From IMG/VR virus record IMGVR_UViG_3300032820_000085, positions 1 to 27,826 of that record: 27,826 nucleotides of DNA. One strand, written 5' to 3'. A model generated the notes under the pieces. It had not been told where the DNA came from and ran no database searches. It saw only the letters and a program-made list of their open reading frames with translations. The DNA is from a virus. Of the stretch, positions 7,940-17,461 are shown one piece after another; position 1 is the first letter of the stretch, and every line of letters begins with the position of its first letter. A program made the position numbers and the translations under genes.

Positions 7940-9627
7940 TGGCTACACTTAAAATTTATGAACCAACGATTAAACCGAGAGAACCAGCAGCTGTCGATAC
8001 AGCTAAAGCAACTCTACCTTTAAGTTTAGCTTTACAAAAAGGCAAAGCGGTTTCTAGTGTTGGTCAAGCTTTTGCAGATATTGTAAATCATATTGGTGAA
8101 AGAGAAGATGAAAATCAAGCTCAAGAAATAATTCCAAAAATTATTAATAAGATTAATACTGAATATACAAAATATTCAAATAGTTCAGATATTAAAAATT
8201 CACCAATTTTATTTGAAAAAGCATTAACTGATAAAAGCTCTTGGTTTAAAAAGCTTACAAAAAATACAAACAAAAGAGTTACAAGAGCGCTTACGGATGA
8301 ACTCAATAAAAAAAGAAATTCAGTTATTGGATCTTTAATTACTGCGGTTTCTTCTAATAGTGCAGATAAAACTTTATTAACTATTGAAAGCAGACTTAAT
8401 CTGGCAATGGCTAATCGATTAAGTGGTGATCAATCTATTATTGGAATTGGCGAAACCGATTGGTTTAGTCTTATCAATAATAAAGCTCTTGAAGAAACTT
8501 TTGGCGCAAAAAAGTGGAAAGAGTTTGTTGATAAGAAAAAATTACAATTTATAGAATTACAAGTTTCTCGAAATGATAATATTGATCCAACGATTAATAT
8601 TAATAATAAAGAACAATTAATAAAAATATTTGGAACTGATCAAGCTGAACAAATCGTTCAAGATTCAAAAGAGGCGTTAGTTTCTAAAATGGCTGAAAGT
8701 GAAGATGCAGCTGTTCTTGAAGAATTAAAAGATAACAAAGATAAGACGGCAATCTTTTCAGAAATTCTTTTAAGAATACAAGCTCATCGAAGAGGAACTG
8801 AAGATGTAACTCAAGATATGGTTACTTTAACAGATCTTAAAAATTCATGGGAAGAAGGTTTAATTACTGAGCCAATGTTTAGTGCTTTGACAAGAGTTTA
8901 TACTCAAGAAGAAGATATTACCGATGAGGCTATTTTTGAATATGTTACTGAACAATTAGCATCGGCAAATACGTTACAGCAGATGGAAGATCTAACACAA
9001 ACCGTAAGCTTAGATCCAAGAATATTAGCAGCTATGGACATTGGAGATATGACCTTGGTTCATAGTTTAGTTAATAATGCTAAAAAAGATTTTCCAAAAC
9101 ATAAACAAACACAATTTTATTTAAAACAATTAAAAGCGCATTATAAAAATTTAAACAATATTAAAAGTTCTTCAGCAGCAAAATTTGCAGCAGCTTATGA
9201 AAGTAAAAGATTAGCTGTTGAAAGAAATTATTTACAACTCATTGCAGACGGTATTAATCCGAAAGCAGCTTATATTAATACCATTGCAACTGAATTTGAT
9301 TTGAATGCTATTCCTAACTTAAATCATTTAGAACAACCAAAATTTTTACCAATTAATCATGATTGGGAAACGGCAATCAGAGCTGCTAAAAAAAATAAAG
9401 AAGATATTTGGTCAACCTTAGATAATGAAGCTTTAAAAAGTTTTGAAGGTCATCAAGATCTTAATCGATTAAAAGAAGATCTAAATCGAATAGAGTTAAT
9501 TTCAACGATGTATGCTCTTCGTTATCAAATTCAAATAGACAAAACGCCAGATGAAAGAATTACATTTGCAGTCGAAAGTGGAATACAAAATTACGAACAA
9601 ATTAACTTTACTGGAGAGACGAATTAA
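7939..9627 (+). CDS. Internal virion protein C-like (T7 gp15-like)
   Basis: 562 aa, starting on the last base of the preceding stop codon (TAATG). It is almost entirely charged helices with many Lys, Glu, Asn and Gln. The N-terminus 'AVDTAKATLPLSLALQKGKA' and the following 'FADIVNHIGEREDENQAQEI' resemble the start of gp15-like core proteins. It is shorter than T7 gp15 (747 aa), as is common in marine podoviruses. The role is inferred from position: part of the internal core ejected into the periplasm. No enzymatic motif was seen. Confidence 0.7.
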   Translation: MATLKIYEPTIKPREPAAVDTAKATLPLSLALQKGKAVSSVGQAFADIVNHIGEREDENQAQEIIPKIINKINTEYTKYSNSSDIKNSPILFEKALTDKSSWFKKLTKNTNKRVTRALTDELNKKRNSVIGSLITAVSSNSADKTLLTIESRLNLAMANRLSGDQSIIGIGETDWFSLINNKALEETFGAKKWKEFVDKKKLQFIELQVSRNDNIDPTININNKEQLIKIFGTDQAEQIVQDSKEALVSKMAESEDAAVLEELKDNKDKTAIFSEILLRIQAHRRGTEDVTQDMVTLTDLKNSWEEGLITEPMFSALTRVYTQEEDITDEAIFEYVTEQLASANTLQQMEDLTQTVSLDPRILAAMDIGDMTLVHSLVNNAKKDFPKHKQTQFYLKQLKAHYKNLNNIKSSSAAKFAAAYESKRLAVERNYLQLIADGINPKAAYINTIATEFDLNAIPNLNHLEQPKFLPINHDWETAIRAAKKNKEDIWSTLDNEALKSFEGHQDLNRLKEDLNRIELISTMYALRYQIQIDKTPDERITFAVESGIQNYEQINFTGETN

Positions 9628-11216
9628 TGGTTATTAAATCAGCCGTAAGCGGATATATAAAAAAGAAAGCTCCTAAAATAATTGAAGAGGCAAAGGATTT
9701 AGCAAAAGAAAATATTACTGATACTGTTCTTGAAACAGGAATTGAAACCACAGAGGAAAAAATCAAACCATCTATATTAAAAACGTTAGAAAAAAAAGCC
9801 GATGCGTTTGCAACAAAAGCAATTCAAGAAAGTGGAACGCCAGGCACAAAGATAAAAGGATGGGCAAAAATTGCTGCGCCAGGAATTGCTGTAGCTCCTT
9901 TTACAATTAAAGATGAATTAGAAAAACAGAAAATAAAAAAATTAACAGATGTCCATGAAGGAGATCGCATACAAGGTGTTATCGATGGATTAAAATCTGG
10001 AAAATCAGATACTGAACTTTTAACTTATCTTGAAGGTGAATTTGACGCTGAACCAACTTTAGAGAAAATTAAAAAAGAATTAGGTTATAAAACCAACGAA
10101 GAAAAAATTAAGGAAATGACCGATGTTCATGAAGGTGATCGAATAGAAGCTGTTATTTCTCTTTTAAAATCTGGAAATTATAATCGAGCAGAATTAGAAA
10201 GTCATTTAACAGGAGAATTTCCTCCAGGAACTTTAGATAAAATTATCAATGAATTAGATTTAGATCCGAATGTTCTTAATAATAAAGATTTAACTGATTA
10301 TGATTATCAGCCATTAAGCATAGATGATACTCAAAAATATGATTTAATTGAAAGCAGTTTTTTACCGCATTTTGAATTTGAAAAATTACGAAACAGTAAA
10401 ATTTATAAATTATTAAAAAAAAATAATAAAGATACGTCTGAATTAGAAGGTTATGAAATAGTGCCAGGAACTGGTTCGATTAAATTACCAAATCCTCATC
10501 ATGATAAATACGATGAGAAATCTTTAATGCAAATGGTTTCAAAAGATGCTCAAACCGTTATTGAACCTCTTTTAGATTTTATAATCGAAACACCAAAAGA
10601 TCTTGTTTTAAGTTTAGGTGTAGCCGCAGTTAATGGAGCCGATGTTGCAGTTAATCTTATGCCATTGATAGACAAAATTTTTGATTATTCAGGCAATCCA
10701 GTTGGCTTTAAAGGTTTAGGCGATGATAAAAAAGTTATGGAGTTAGCTCAAAACCTGGATGTTAAATTAGATAAAACTAGAGAGTGGATTAAGAAATATA
10801 AAAAGGATGATAATTTTGTTTCTCAAATGATCGGCATTATGGGGCAAGATGCTCTTTATTCTATTCCAATTTATAACAAGCTTAGAGATTTAGGCATGCC
10901 AAAATATCCAGCATTTTTTATATCTGGTGGTATTGGCGGAGCAGTAGGAATTGAAAAAGAAATATTTGGAACTGAAAGTACGTTCTTAATGCATTTTTAT
11001 AGCAAGGAAATTCAAGGTCTTAAAAATGTAGTGGGAATTTTACCGAATACTCCTTATGACGAAATAGCAGACGAAGTGGTTCAAGCATTAGAATATGGAA
11101 CTTTTTCAGCTTTTATTCCAGCAGTTATACAAAGCTTACAATTTATGAAAAAGAATATTCCATTCTATGCAGAGAAAACAATTAAAAAGAATAAAAGAAA
11201 ATCCAAGAAAAAATAG
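9627..11216 (+). CDS. Internal virion protein, possible N-terminal half of a split gp16-like function
   Basis: 529 aa, starting in a TAATG overlap with the gp15-like gene. Residues about 1-60 are charged helices, and residues 79-94 ('WAKIAAPGIAVAPFTI') are hydrophobic. Residues about 103-210 hold two copies of a 58-residue unit, each starting 'TDVHEGDRI'. Residues about 315-350 contain a hydrophobic region ('FIIETPKDLVLSLGVAAVNG'), and another hydrophobic Gly-rich patch occurs near 425-445 ('AFFISGGIGGAVGIE'). The C-terminus is a Lys/Arg-rich tail. No transglycosylase motif was recognised. Lying between gp15-like and gp16-like genes, it is probably an ejected core protein. Confidence 0.6.
   Translation: MVIKSAVSGYIKKKAPKIIEEAKDLAKENITDTVLETGIETTEEKIKPSILKTLEKKADAFATKAIQESGTPGTKIKGWAKIAAPGIAVAPFTIKDELEKQKIKKLTDVHEGDRIQGVIDGLKSGKSDTELLTYLEGEFDAEPTLEKIKKELGYKTNEEKIKEMTDVHEGDRIEAVISLLKSGNYNRAELESHLTGEFPPGTLDKIINELDLDPNVLNNKDLTDYDYQPLSIDDTQKYDLIESSFLPHFEFEKLRNSKIYKLLKKNNKDTSELEGYEIVPGTGSIKLPNPHHDKYDEKSLMQMVSKDAQTVIEPLLDFIIETPKDLVLSLGVAAVNGADVAVNLMPLIDKIFDYSGNPVGFKGLGDDKKVMELAQNLDVKLDKTREWIKKYKKDDNFVSQMIGIMGQDALYSIPIYNKLRDLGMPKYPAFFISGGIGGAVGIEKEIFGTESTFLMHFYSKEIQGLKNVVGILPNTPYDEIADEVVQALEYGTFSAFIPAVIQSLQFMKKNIPFYAEKTIKKNKRKSKKK
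9933..10256 (+). repeat. Tandem protein repeat (two DVHEGDRI units)
   Basis: Within the 529-aa core protein, residues about 103-152 and 161-210 align as two units with a 58-residue period. The shared pattern is T-D-V-H-E-G-D-R-I-x-x-V-I-x-x-L-K-S-G, then a L-x-G-E-F element and a L-x-K-I-x-x-E-L helix. The DNA of the two copies has drifted, so the duplication is old or under protein-level selection. Each unit looks like a small three-helix module, possibly a binding domain; its partner is unknown. Confidence 0.75.
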
Positions 11217-11295
11217 TATTTCAAATTAAACATTTTATTAGTAAGAAAAGAATATCCTCAAATATTTCTTTTCAAAAATTAAGGAAAAATCATAA

Positions 11296-14274
11296 ATGGT
11301 CGTAAAAACTATCTTCACAGGTATTGGTAAAGTTAAAGCTAAAAAGCCTCCAAAACTTGAAAAGGTAATTAAATCAAAACAGGAAGCAAAACAGTTATTA
11401 ACTGAGGCTCAAGAAAAAATTCAGCTTAAAAAAGAAGGTAAGCTTGATATTAAAAGACCTAACGAAATTGTTCCTAAATCCGTTGATGAATTATTAATCG
11501 ATGGTCAAGGTATTACTGCTCCTACTCAGATAACAAAAAAAGATTTTATTACTCGAAAACCAAAAGTTAATCAAAAGAAAGCAAAAGATTTTTTAGATGA
11601 AGAGCGGAGAATAATTGAAGATACAGAACCGCTTAGTCCAAAAGAAATTGAAGGTATCAATATTAATACCATTAAAACATCCAATGATATTTTAAGATCG
11701 ATACAAGTTTTAGCCAGACAAGAAAAGCTTGGCACACATAAAATTCAAGGTTGGAAAGAAACTGAAAGTATCGCCACCTTAATGAATTTAGATAAAAATA
11801 AGATCTCTTCTCTAGCTTTAAACTGGAGACCAGGTAAACCTTTAAATGCTGCTGAAATACGAGCGGTAAAAAGATTATTAGTTTCGCAAGTTATTCGTAC
11901 AAAAAAGATTGCTAAAAGATTAGTAAGTGAGGAAGGCAATGATTTTCTTGCTATGGAGTTTGCTCAACAGCAAGCTTTAACAACTGCAATCATGAAAACC
12001 TTTAAAGGCGCTCAAGTTGAAGCTGCAAGAGCTTTTAATATTTTAAGAAAAACGGTTCAAGAGGAAAAGGTTTTAAGTGATATTAATTTAACTTTAGAAA
12101 AACTTAATAAAGAAAGTCTTTTACTTGAGTTAGGTGGCAAAAATCAAATATCTAAAATTGCTGAACTCTTTTTAAAACAGCCAACTGTATCAAAATCATT
12201 GGCTACTTTAGAAAAAGGTTTTTTATCAAAATCTTCCGATGCTTTAGTCGAAGTCTTTTTAAATAATATTCTTGTTATGGCTTATACACATATCAAGAAT
12301 ACAGGTGGAAACTGGATTTTCAAATCCATGCAGCGTCTTGAAAGATTATATGCCACCAAACGTTATGGTGGACAAACTTTAGATAGTGTAGCTGAACATG
12401 AACATGTGGCTATGGCATTTGGTGAACACTTGAGTTCAATGGCAATGCTTAGAGCTTTAGGATCTCAGCTTTTAAAAAATGTTAAGCAGAATTGGAATAG
12501 ACCTTTAAAGTTTTATAAAAAATTTCCAGGTACTGAAAGTACCATCCATGGCAGCAAAATTGAATCTCCACCGAATGCTTTTTCTGCTCAAGGATTTGGA
12601 GTGGAAGGTAAAGGAATGTATTCCACGCTTGTTGATGTAGTGGGAAGAGTTTTAACAATCGATCGCCTTCCTTATAAATGGTTAAAGAACGTTGATAATT
12701 ATTTTAAGAATGGAGCTTTTAGTTCTGAAATTTATGCTTTGGCATATCGAGAAACTATTAAACAGATTAAACAAGGATCTTTACAAAAAAAAGATGCTGC
12801 AGAATATTTAGCAAGCTTAGTTGTTAATCCTCCTCCTAGCTTTACTCAAAAAGCTTATGAGACGGCTTTAGAAAGAACATTTCAAACACCGTTAAAAAAA
12901 CGAGGAGATATTTTAGGATCAGCAGCTGCAGGTATTCAAAAGTTTAAAATGGCGATTAATCCATTAACGATTTTTACCTCGCAATTTTTTACGTTTTTAA
13001 GAACTCCAACAAATATTGCTGGAGCTTCGATGGAACGTACACCAGGTTTAAACAGAATTTTAAAAAGTTATAGAGATAAAATTAATGGTGGTGGAGCCGA
13101 TGCAGAGATTGCAAAAGCAAAAGCTGCAATGGGTTGGGCGTTCTTATCAACCTTTGCTCCATTAGGATATTTCGGAATATTTTCTGGATCCGATCCAGAC
13201 GTTAGAGGTCGTAAAGAATATGCAATAAGACAAGCTGGAAATTATCAACCAAAATCTTTTCGGTTTCATAATTTTTTAAATAGTGAATGGGCAGAAGCAA
13301 CTGGTTTAACTGGAGATAAACTCCAACTCAATTTAACTGGTTTTGAACCAGCTGTTTTAATTGCGTCGAATGCAGCAGATCTTGGAGTGTTGATTAAATA
13401 TTTACAAGAAGATCTTAATCATCTTCAACGAAACGAAGATGTTCTTAATCATCTTTATAATTTCTTTTCTGGTTACGCATTAGCCATTGGAGATAACATT
13501 GGAAACTCAACATTCATGCAAGGCACATCAAGATTATTAGATTTAATTAATTCACTTAAGATGTCTAACAATGCCTGGGAACCTGCATTAAGAGAATTTA
13601 AAAAAATGGGAGCAGGATTAGTTCCATACACAATGTTTTTAAAACAGTTTAACGATTTGTCTCAAGAGAAAACAGATTCTTTGAAATGGGGATTAACTAA
13701 TACCGATGATTTTAAAAAACTAAATATGGAATTTATGTCTTATGTTTTAAGAAATATTCCAGGTTTAGAAAATAATTTACATTTAGATCATGACTGGCTT
13801 GGAGACGAAGTTCAAAAATTTGGAGTTTTAACATCTATTAAATCACATCCAGTTAATGAAGAAGCAAGAAAAATTGATTATCGACCAAGACCACGAAAGA
13901 AAAAATTAAGTGTTTCGGTTAGTGATTACAATATGGAATATCCAATCCAGGTCAACGTCGAACTAACAGAAGAAGAATATAAAATTTTAGAGGTGGCTAC
14001 TGGTCAAGAAATTAAAAAGGCTTTAACAATATTAATTAACTCTAAAGAATATAAAGACGAAACAGTTATTAAATTTAAAAAAGCCATGTTTGATAAAACA
14101 GTTGGTGAAGCAAAGGCTACAGTATCAGAAGCTTTTAAGGACCAAGCGATTTATCAAAAAATTTATATCAGAGCAAAAAAACTAGCATTAAAGAAATTAA
14201 GGAAAGATCAATTTGGTCATCCTTTTCCAGATAACAAACAAGCAAGCACAGGACAAGTAGGAGCAATGAGTTAA
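11296..14274 (+). CDS. Large internal virion protein D-like (T7 gp16-like)
   Basis: 992 aa, preceded by AAGGAAAAATCATAA. Residues 1-100 are Lys-rich and charged. From about residue 300 the protein matches the central and C-terminal part of very large ejected proteins of marine podoviruses. Landmarks are a 'FFTFLRTPTNIAGASMERTP' motif near residue 563, a long hydrophobic stretch after it ('AMGWAFLSTFAPLGYFGIFS'), and 'KSFRFHNFLNSEW' type segments. This motif is recurrent in gp16-like and other virion-packaged polyvalent proteins. It probably forms the inner-membrane part of the ejection channel. T7 gp16 (1318 aa) carries an N-terminal lytic transglycosylase, which I cannot find here. Confidence 0.75.
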   Translation: MVVKTIFTGIGKVKAKKPPKLEKVIKSKQEAKQLLTEAQEKIQLKKEGKLDIKRPNEIVPKSVDELLIDGQGITAPTQITKKDFITRKPKVNQKKAKDFLDEERRIIEDTEPLSPKEIEGININTIKTSNDILRSIQVLARQEKLGTHKIQGWKETESIATLMNLDKNKISSLALNWRPGKPLNAAEIRAVKRLLVSQVIRTKKIAKRLVSEEGNDFLAMEFAQQQALTTAIMKTFKGAQVEAARAFNILRKTVQEEKVLSDINLTLEKLNKESLLLELGGKNQISKIAELFLKQPTVSKSLATLEKGFLSKSSDALVEVFLNNILVMAYTHIKNTGGNWIFKSMQRLERLYATKRYGGQTLDSVAEHEHVAMAFGEHLSSMAMLRALGSQLLKNVKQNWNRPLKFYKKFPGTESTIHGSKIESPPNAFSAQGFGVEGKGMYSTLVDVVGRVLTIDRLPYKWLKNVDNYFKNGAFSSEIYALAYRETIKQIKQGSLQKKDAAEYLASLVVNPPPSFTQKAYETALERTFQTPLKKRGDILGSAAAGIQKFKMAINPLTIFTSQFFTFLRTPTNIAGASMERTPGLNRILKSYRDKINGGGADAEIAKAKAAMGWAFLSTFAPLGYFGIFSGSDPDVRGRKEYAIRQAGNYQPKSFRFHNFLNSEWAEATGLTGDKLQLNLTGFEPAVLIASNAADLGVLIKYLQEDLNHLQRNEDVLNHLYNFFSGYALAIGDNIGNSTFMQGTSRLLDLINSLKMSNNAWEPALREFKKMGAGLVPYTMFLKQFNDLSQEKTDSLKWGLTNTDDFKKLNMEFMSYVLRNIPGLENNLHLDHDWLGDEVQKFGVLTSIKSHPVNEEARKIDYRPRPRKKKLSVSVSDYNMEYPIQVNVELTEEEYKILEVATGQEIKKALTILINSKEYKDETVIKFKKAMFDKTVGEAKATVSEAFKDQAIYQKIYIRAKKLALKKLRKDQFGHPFPDNKQASTGQVGAMS

Positions 14275-14275
14275 T

Positions 14276-16159
14276 ATGACAATAAGTACAACGATTACTA
14301 AAAATTCTTATGTAGGCAATGGATCTACTAGCCAATTTACATACAGTTTTAAAATTACCGATGAAGATTTTCTTCAAGTAATTATTAAAGTAACAGCAAC
14401 TGGTGCTGAAACTGTAAAAACAAAAACGACACATTATACCGTTGCAGGAGTTGGAAATTCTGGAGGTGGAACAGTAACGTTCACAGCAGGAAATTTACCA
14501 GCTTCAACGGATACAGTTATTTTAAGAAGAGTTACGACTAAAACTCAAGGAATGGATTTAATTGAAAATGATCCATTGCCAGCAAATACTTTAGAAGATG
14601 CGATTGATAAAAATTTAGCAATTTCTCAAGAAATCCAAGAAGAGGTTGATCGCTCATTAAAATTATCACGTGGTAACACGATGACCAGCACAGAGTTCAC
14701 AACAACTGCTGCTGATCGTGCTAGTAAAATTTTAGCATTTGATAGTTCTGGTGAATTATCAATTACTCAAGAACTTGGAACTTTTAAAGGTAACTGGGCG
14801 GCTTCGACTGCTTATGTTATTCGAGATATAATTAAAGATACATCGAATGCTAATATTTATATTTGCATAACAGCTCACACCTCTTCTGGTGCGCAGCCTA
14901 TAAGTTCAAATACCGATGTAGCAAAATGGAGTTTAATTGTTGATGCAGCTACGGCTACAACAGCATCTACGAGTGCAGCCGCAGACGCAGCGACAGCAAC
15001 AACGCAAGCTGGAATTGCTACAGCAAAAGCAGTTTTAACAGCTTCGGATGCAGTTGATACAGCGGCAGATGCAGTAGCAACAGCAGCCGATAAAGTTGCG
15101 ACAAATGCCGATGCAGTTAGTACAGCAGCGGATGTTGTTTCAGCAGCAGCTTTACTTGATACATTTGATGATAAATTTTTAGGAAGCAAAGGATCTAATC
15201 CAACATTAGATAATGATGGCAACGCTTTAACAGACGGTGCAATTTTCTATCATACTGGCGATAACAGGATGAAAGTTTATGATCTAGGTACGACTACCTG
15301 GTTATATATTTCACCATCAAGTTCAGATCAAACAGCAATCAATACCGTTTCAACAAACATTGCAGCGGTAAATACTGTTTCTACAAATGTTGCAGGCGTA
15401 AATAGTTTTGCAGATCGATATAGAATTACAGCAGGCAATCCAGTTTCTAGTTTGGATGTGGGTGACTTAAATTTTAATAGCTCCACCGATACTATGATGG
15501 TTTATGGAAGCTCTGGTTGGCAAAATGCAGGATCTTCAGTTAATGGAACGTCTGCAAGATTTATTTATAATATAACTGGAACTCCAACAACTTTAACTGG
15601 ATCTTCTGGAACAGGATATTCTGAAGCATCAAGTTCAGTTCTTGCTTATGATGCAGGATTTTTAGATATTTATCTTAATGGCTCAAAACAAGTTTTAGGA
15701 ACAGACGTAACAGCAACATCTGGTACCTCTGTTGTTTTTGCTTCAGCTTTAGCAAACGGTGATGTGGTTGACATTGTATGTTACGGAACTTTTTCTGTAG
15801 CAGCGGTTGCAGGTTCAGCAATTAATAGCGGAACAATTAATGCAGCTCGTATGCCATTATCTATTGCGGCAGACTGGGAAAGTAAATCAGCAAACTTTAC
15901 AGCAGCAGGAGGTAAAGCTTATTTTTGTGATACATCAAGTGGAGCAATAGACGTTACGTTACCAGCAAGTCCAGCACAAAAAGACACAATAAGATTTTTA
16001 GATGTTGCAGGATCTTTTGATACTAACGATTTAACAATACTAGCAGGCAGTCATAAAATTCAAGGTGTAGCGGCTAACTTGGATGTAGCAACTGAACGTG
16101 CTGGATTTCAAATAATTTATTATGACGCAACTCAAGGATGGTTATTAACCGATAAATAA
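14276..16159 (+). CDS. Tail fibre protein (T7 gp17-type N-terminus)
   Basis: 627 aa. Residues 1-135 match the T7 tail-fibre N-terminal domain that docks onto the nozzle: 'NSYVGNGSTSQFTYSFKITD', 'TVILRRVTTKTQGMDL', then 'LEDAIDKNLAISQEIQEEVD'. Residues about 225-290 are an Ala/Thr/Asp heptad-like repeat ('AADAVATAADKVATNADAV'), a trimeric coiled-coil shaft. The middle part includes 'LGSKGSNPTLDNDGNALTDG' and an 'IFYHTGDNRMKVYD' motif common in marine phage fibres. The C-terminal 90 residues are a beta-rich tip ending 'YYDATQGWLLTDK'. SD AGGAG lies about 12 bases upstream of the ATG. Two tip-like genes follow directly. Confidence 0.9.
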   Translation: MTISTTITKNSYVGNGSTSQFTYSFKITDEDFLQVIIKVTATGAETVKTKTTHYTVAGVGNSGGGTVTFTAGNLPASTDTVILRRVTTKTQGMDLIENDPLPANTLEDAIDKNLAISQEIQEEVDRSLKLSRGNTMTSTEFTTTAADRASKILAFDSSGELSITQELGTFKGNWAASTAYVIRDIIKDTSNANIYICITAHTSSGAQPISSNTDVAKWSLIVDAATATTASTSAAADAATATTQAGIATAKAVLTASDAVDTAADAVATAADKVATNADAVSTAADVVSAAALLDTFDDKFLGSKGSNPTLDNDGNALTDGAIFYHTGDNRMKVYDLGTTTWLYISPSSSDQTAINTVSTNIAAVNTVSTNVAGVNSFADRYRITAGNPVSSLDVGDLNFNSSTDTMMVYGSSGWQNAGSSVNGTSARFIYNITGTPTTLTGSSGTGYSEASSSVLAYDAGFLDIYLNGSKQVLGTDVTATSGTSVVFASALANGDVVDIVCYGTFSVAAVAGSAINSGTINAARMPLSIAADWESKSANFTAAGGKAYFCDTSSGAIDVTLPASPAQKDTIRFLDVAGSFDTNDLTILAGSHKIQGVAANLDVATERAGFQIIYYDATQGWLLTDK

Positions 16160-16160
16160 T

Positions 16161-17459
16161 ATGACAGACTATAAATCAATAAAATATAATATTAGTGGTG
16201 CAGATTTAACTGGACTAACAGCTGGTCAAATTCCTAATTTAGATACAGCAAAAATAACAACAGGAACAATGGCAGATGCTAGAATTTCATCTTCAAGTGT
16301 TGTTCAACATTCTCCGCCTGTAGACCTAACTCCAGTCCGTTATGATATTTTAACATTGGCGTTGAAACAGGCAGTACAAGAAAATTCAACAAAATTTAAT
16401 TTACCTAATTCTGCTATTGTAAAATTTGAGGCAGATGCAGATTTTAATTTAGCAGGTTCAACAAATATTGGTAGAAATGCTTTAGAATATATATCTCCGA
16501 CAACAACGAGTGTAGGTGCGGCAGCAGCTTTTCCTTATGCTACTGTTGCAGCAGCAGATAGAGCAAGACTTTATAGAGTTGGTTCATCACACACAAACTC
16601 AACTTGGTTAACGATTGGGGATGGTACAAATACTAATGCTGAAGAAGCTATTATTGATGGCTTTAATGATAGTGCAAATGGAACTCAACACGCTAATTAT
16701 GACTTTTCAACAAGTTCAAATTTTTCTGCGTATGCTCTTATTGATTATGCAAAAGAATATACTTTTTCAAGTAAATTAAGAATTGGAAAATATGCTACTT
16801 GGGGAGATCCAAAAGATTGGCATATTCAATATAGTACAGATAATGCTTCTTGGACTGATGTAGATTTTTCTAGTTCAACAGAAGATGACCATGGAACAAA
16901 ATCTGGAACTGCAACTGATGGTCAATTTGTATCTGCAACATCTGCAGGTATTATTCGAGTTGCCGCAACGACTGACCAATCAAATGTTTGGGGTTCGTAT
17001 GTAGTCGTAGATAACATACCAGATTTTACAGCAAGATATTTCAGATATGTTCACGAAACTTCTCACGCAAACTATAATACTTGGGCTGGTTATATGGAAT
17101 TTGTTCCTTGGTATAAGCCAACAACAATAGTAGTTAATGCAACAGGAACAGCTTTAGGAACAACAAACGTACCGACAAGTGCTGTGACTTCTGTATCTGG
17201 TGTACTCTTACTCAAAAATGCTTATGGCACAAATGTTTTGGGTACAGACGTAAAAGCATATTTTACAGCAGACAATTCTAATTGGACAGAAGCGGCTTCT
17301 TATACAGATGCAGGAACTTTCTCGACTGGAATTAAAATGATTAAGCTCGGCAATACAACAGTAACAAGTGGTTCAGATGTTAGATGGAAACTTGTCTGGG
17401 CAAATCAAGTAGCTTCTACAAAAGAAGGAAACATTTACGGAATAGGATTAAATTATTAA
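16161..17459 (+). CDS. Fibre-tip / receptor-binding protein 1 (discoidin-like)
   Basis: 432 aa, one base after the previous stop. Residues 23-41 carry the fibre repeat 'IPNLDTAKITTGTMADAR'. Residues about 178-318 look like an F5/8 type C (discoidin/galactose-binding) domain: 'WHIQYSTDNASWTDVDF' and 'DFTARYFRYVHETSH', followed by a Trp-rich final strand. Residues 320-432 are a beta-rich domain ending 'YGIGLNY' that is shared with the next gene. Such domains bind sugars or lipids, so this is probably a distal adhesin. The family call is by pattern only. It is a paralogue of the gene that follows. Confidence 0.7.
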   Translation: MTDYKSIKYNISGADLTGLTAGQIPNLDTAKITTGTMADARISSSSVVQHSPPVDLTPVRYDILTLALKQAVQENSTKFNLPNSAIVKFEADADFNLAGSTNIGRNALEYISPTTTSVGAAAAFPYATVAAADRARLYRVGSSHTNSTWLTIGDGTNTNAEEAIIDGFNDSANGTQHANYDFSTSSNFSAYALIDYAKEYTFSSKLRIGKYATWGDPKDWHIQYSTDNASWTDVDFSSSTEDDHGTKSGTATDGQFVSATSAGIIRVAATTDQSNVWGSYVVVDNIPDFTARYFRYVHETSHANYNTWAGYMEFVPWYKPTTIVVNATGTALGTTNVPTSAVTSVSGVLLLKNAYGTNVLGTDVKAYFTADNSNWTEAASYTDAGTFSTGIKMIKLGNTTVTSGSDVRWKLVWANQVASTKEGNIYGIGLNY

Positions 17460-17461
17460 TT

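Noticed and set aside
14875-15222. A long leftward Ala/Ser/Val-rich frame in the tail fibre gene
   Set aside because: It is the complement of the Ala-rich coiled-coil repeat, with no ribosome site and opposite to the operon direction.
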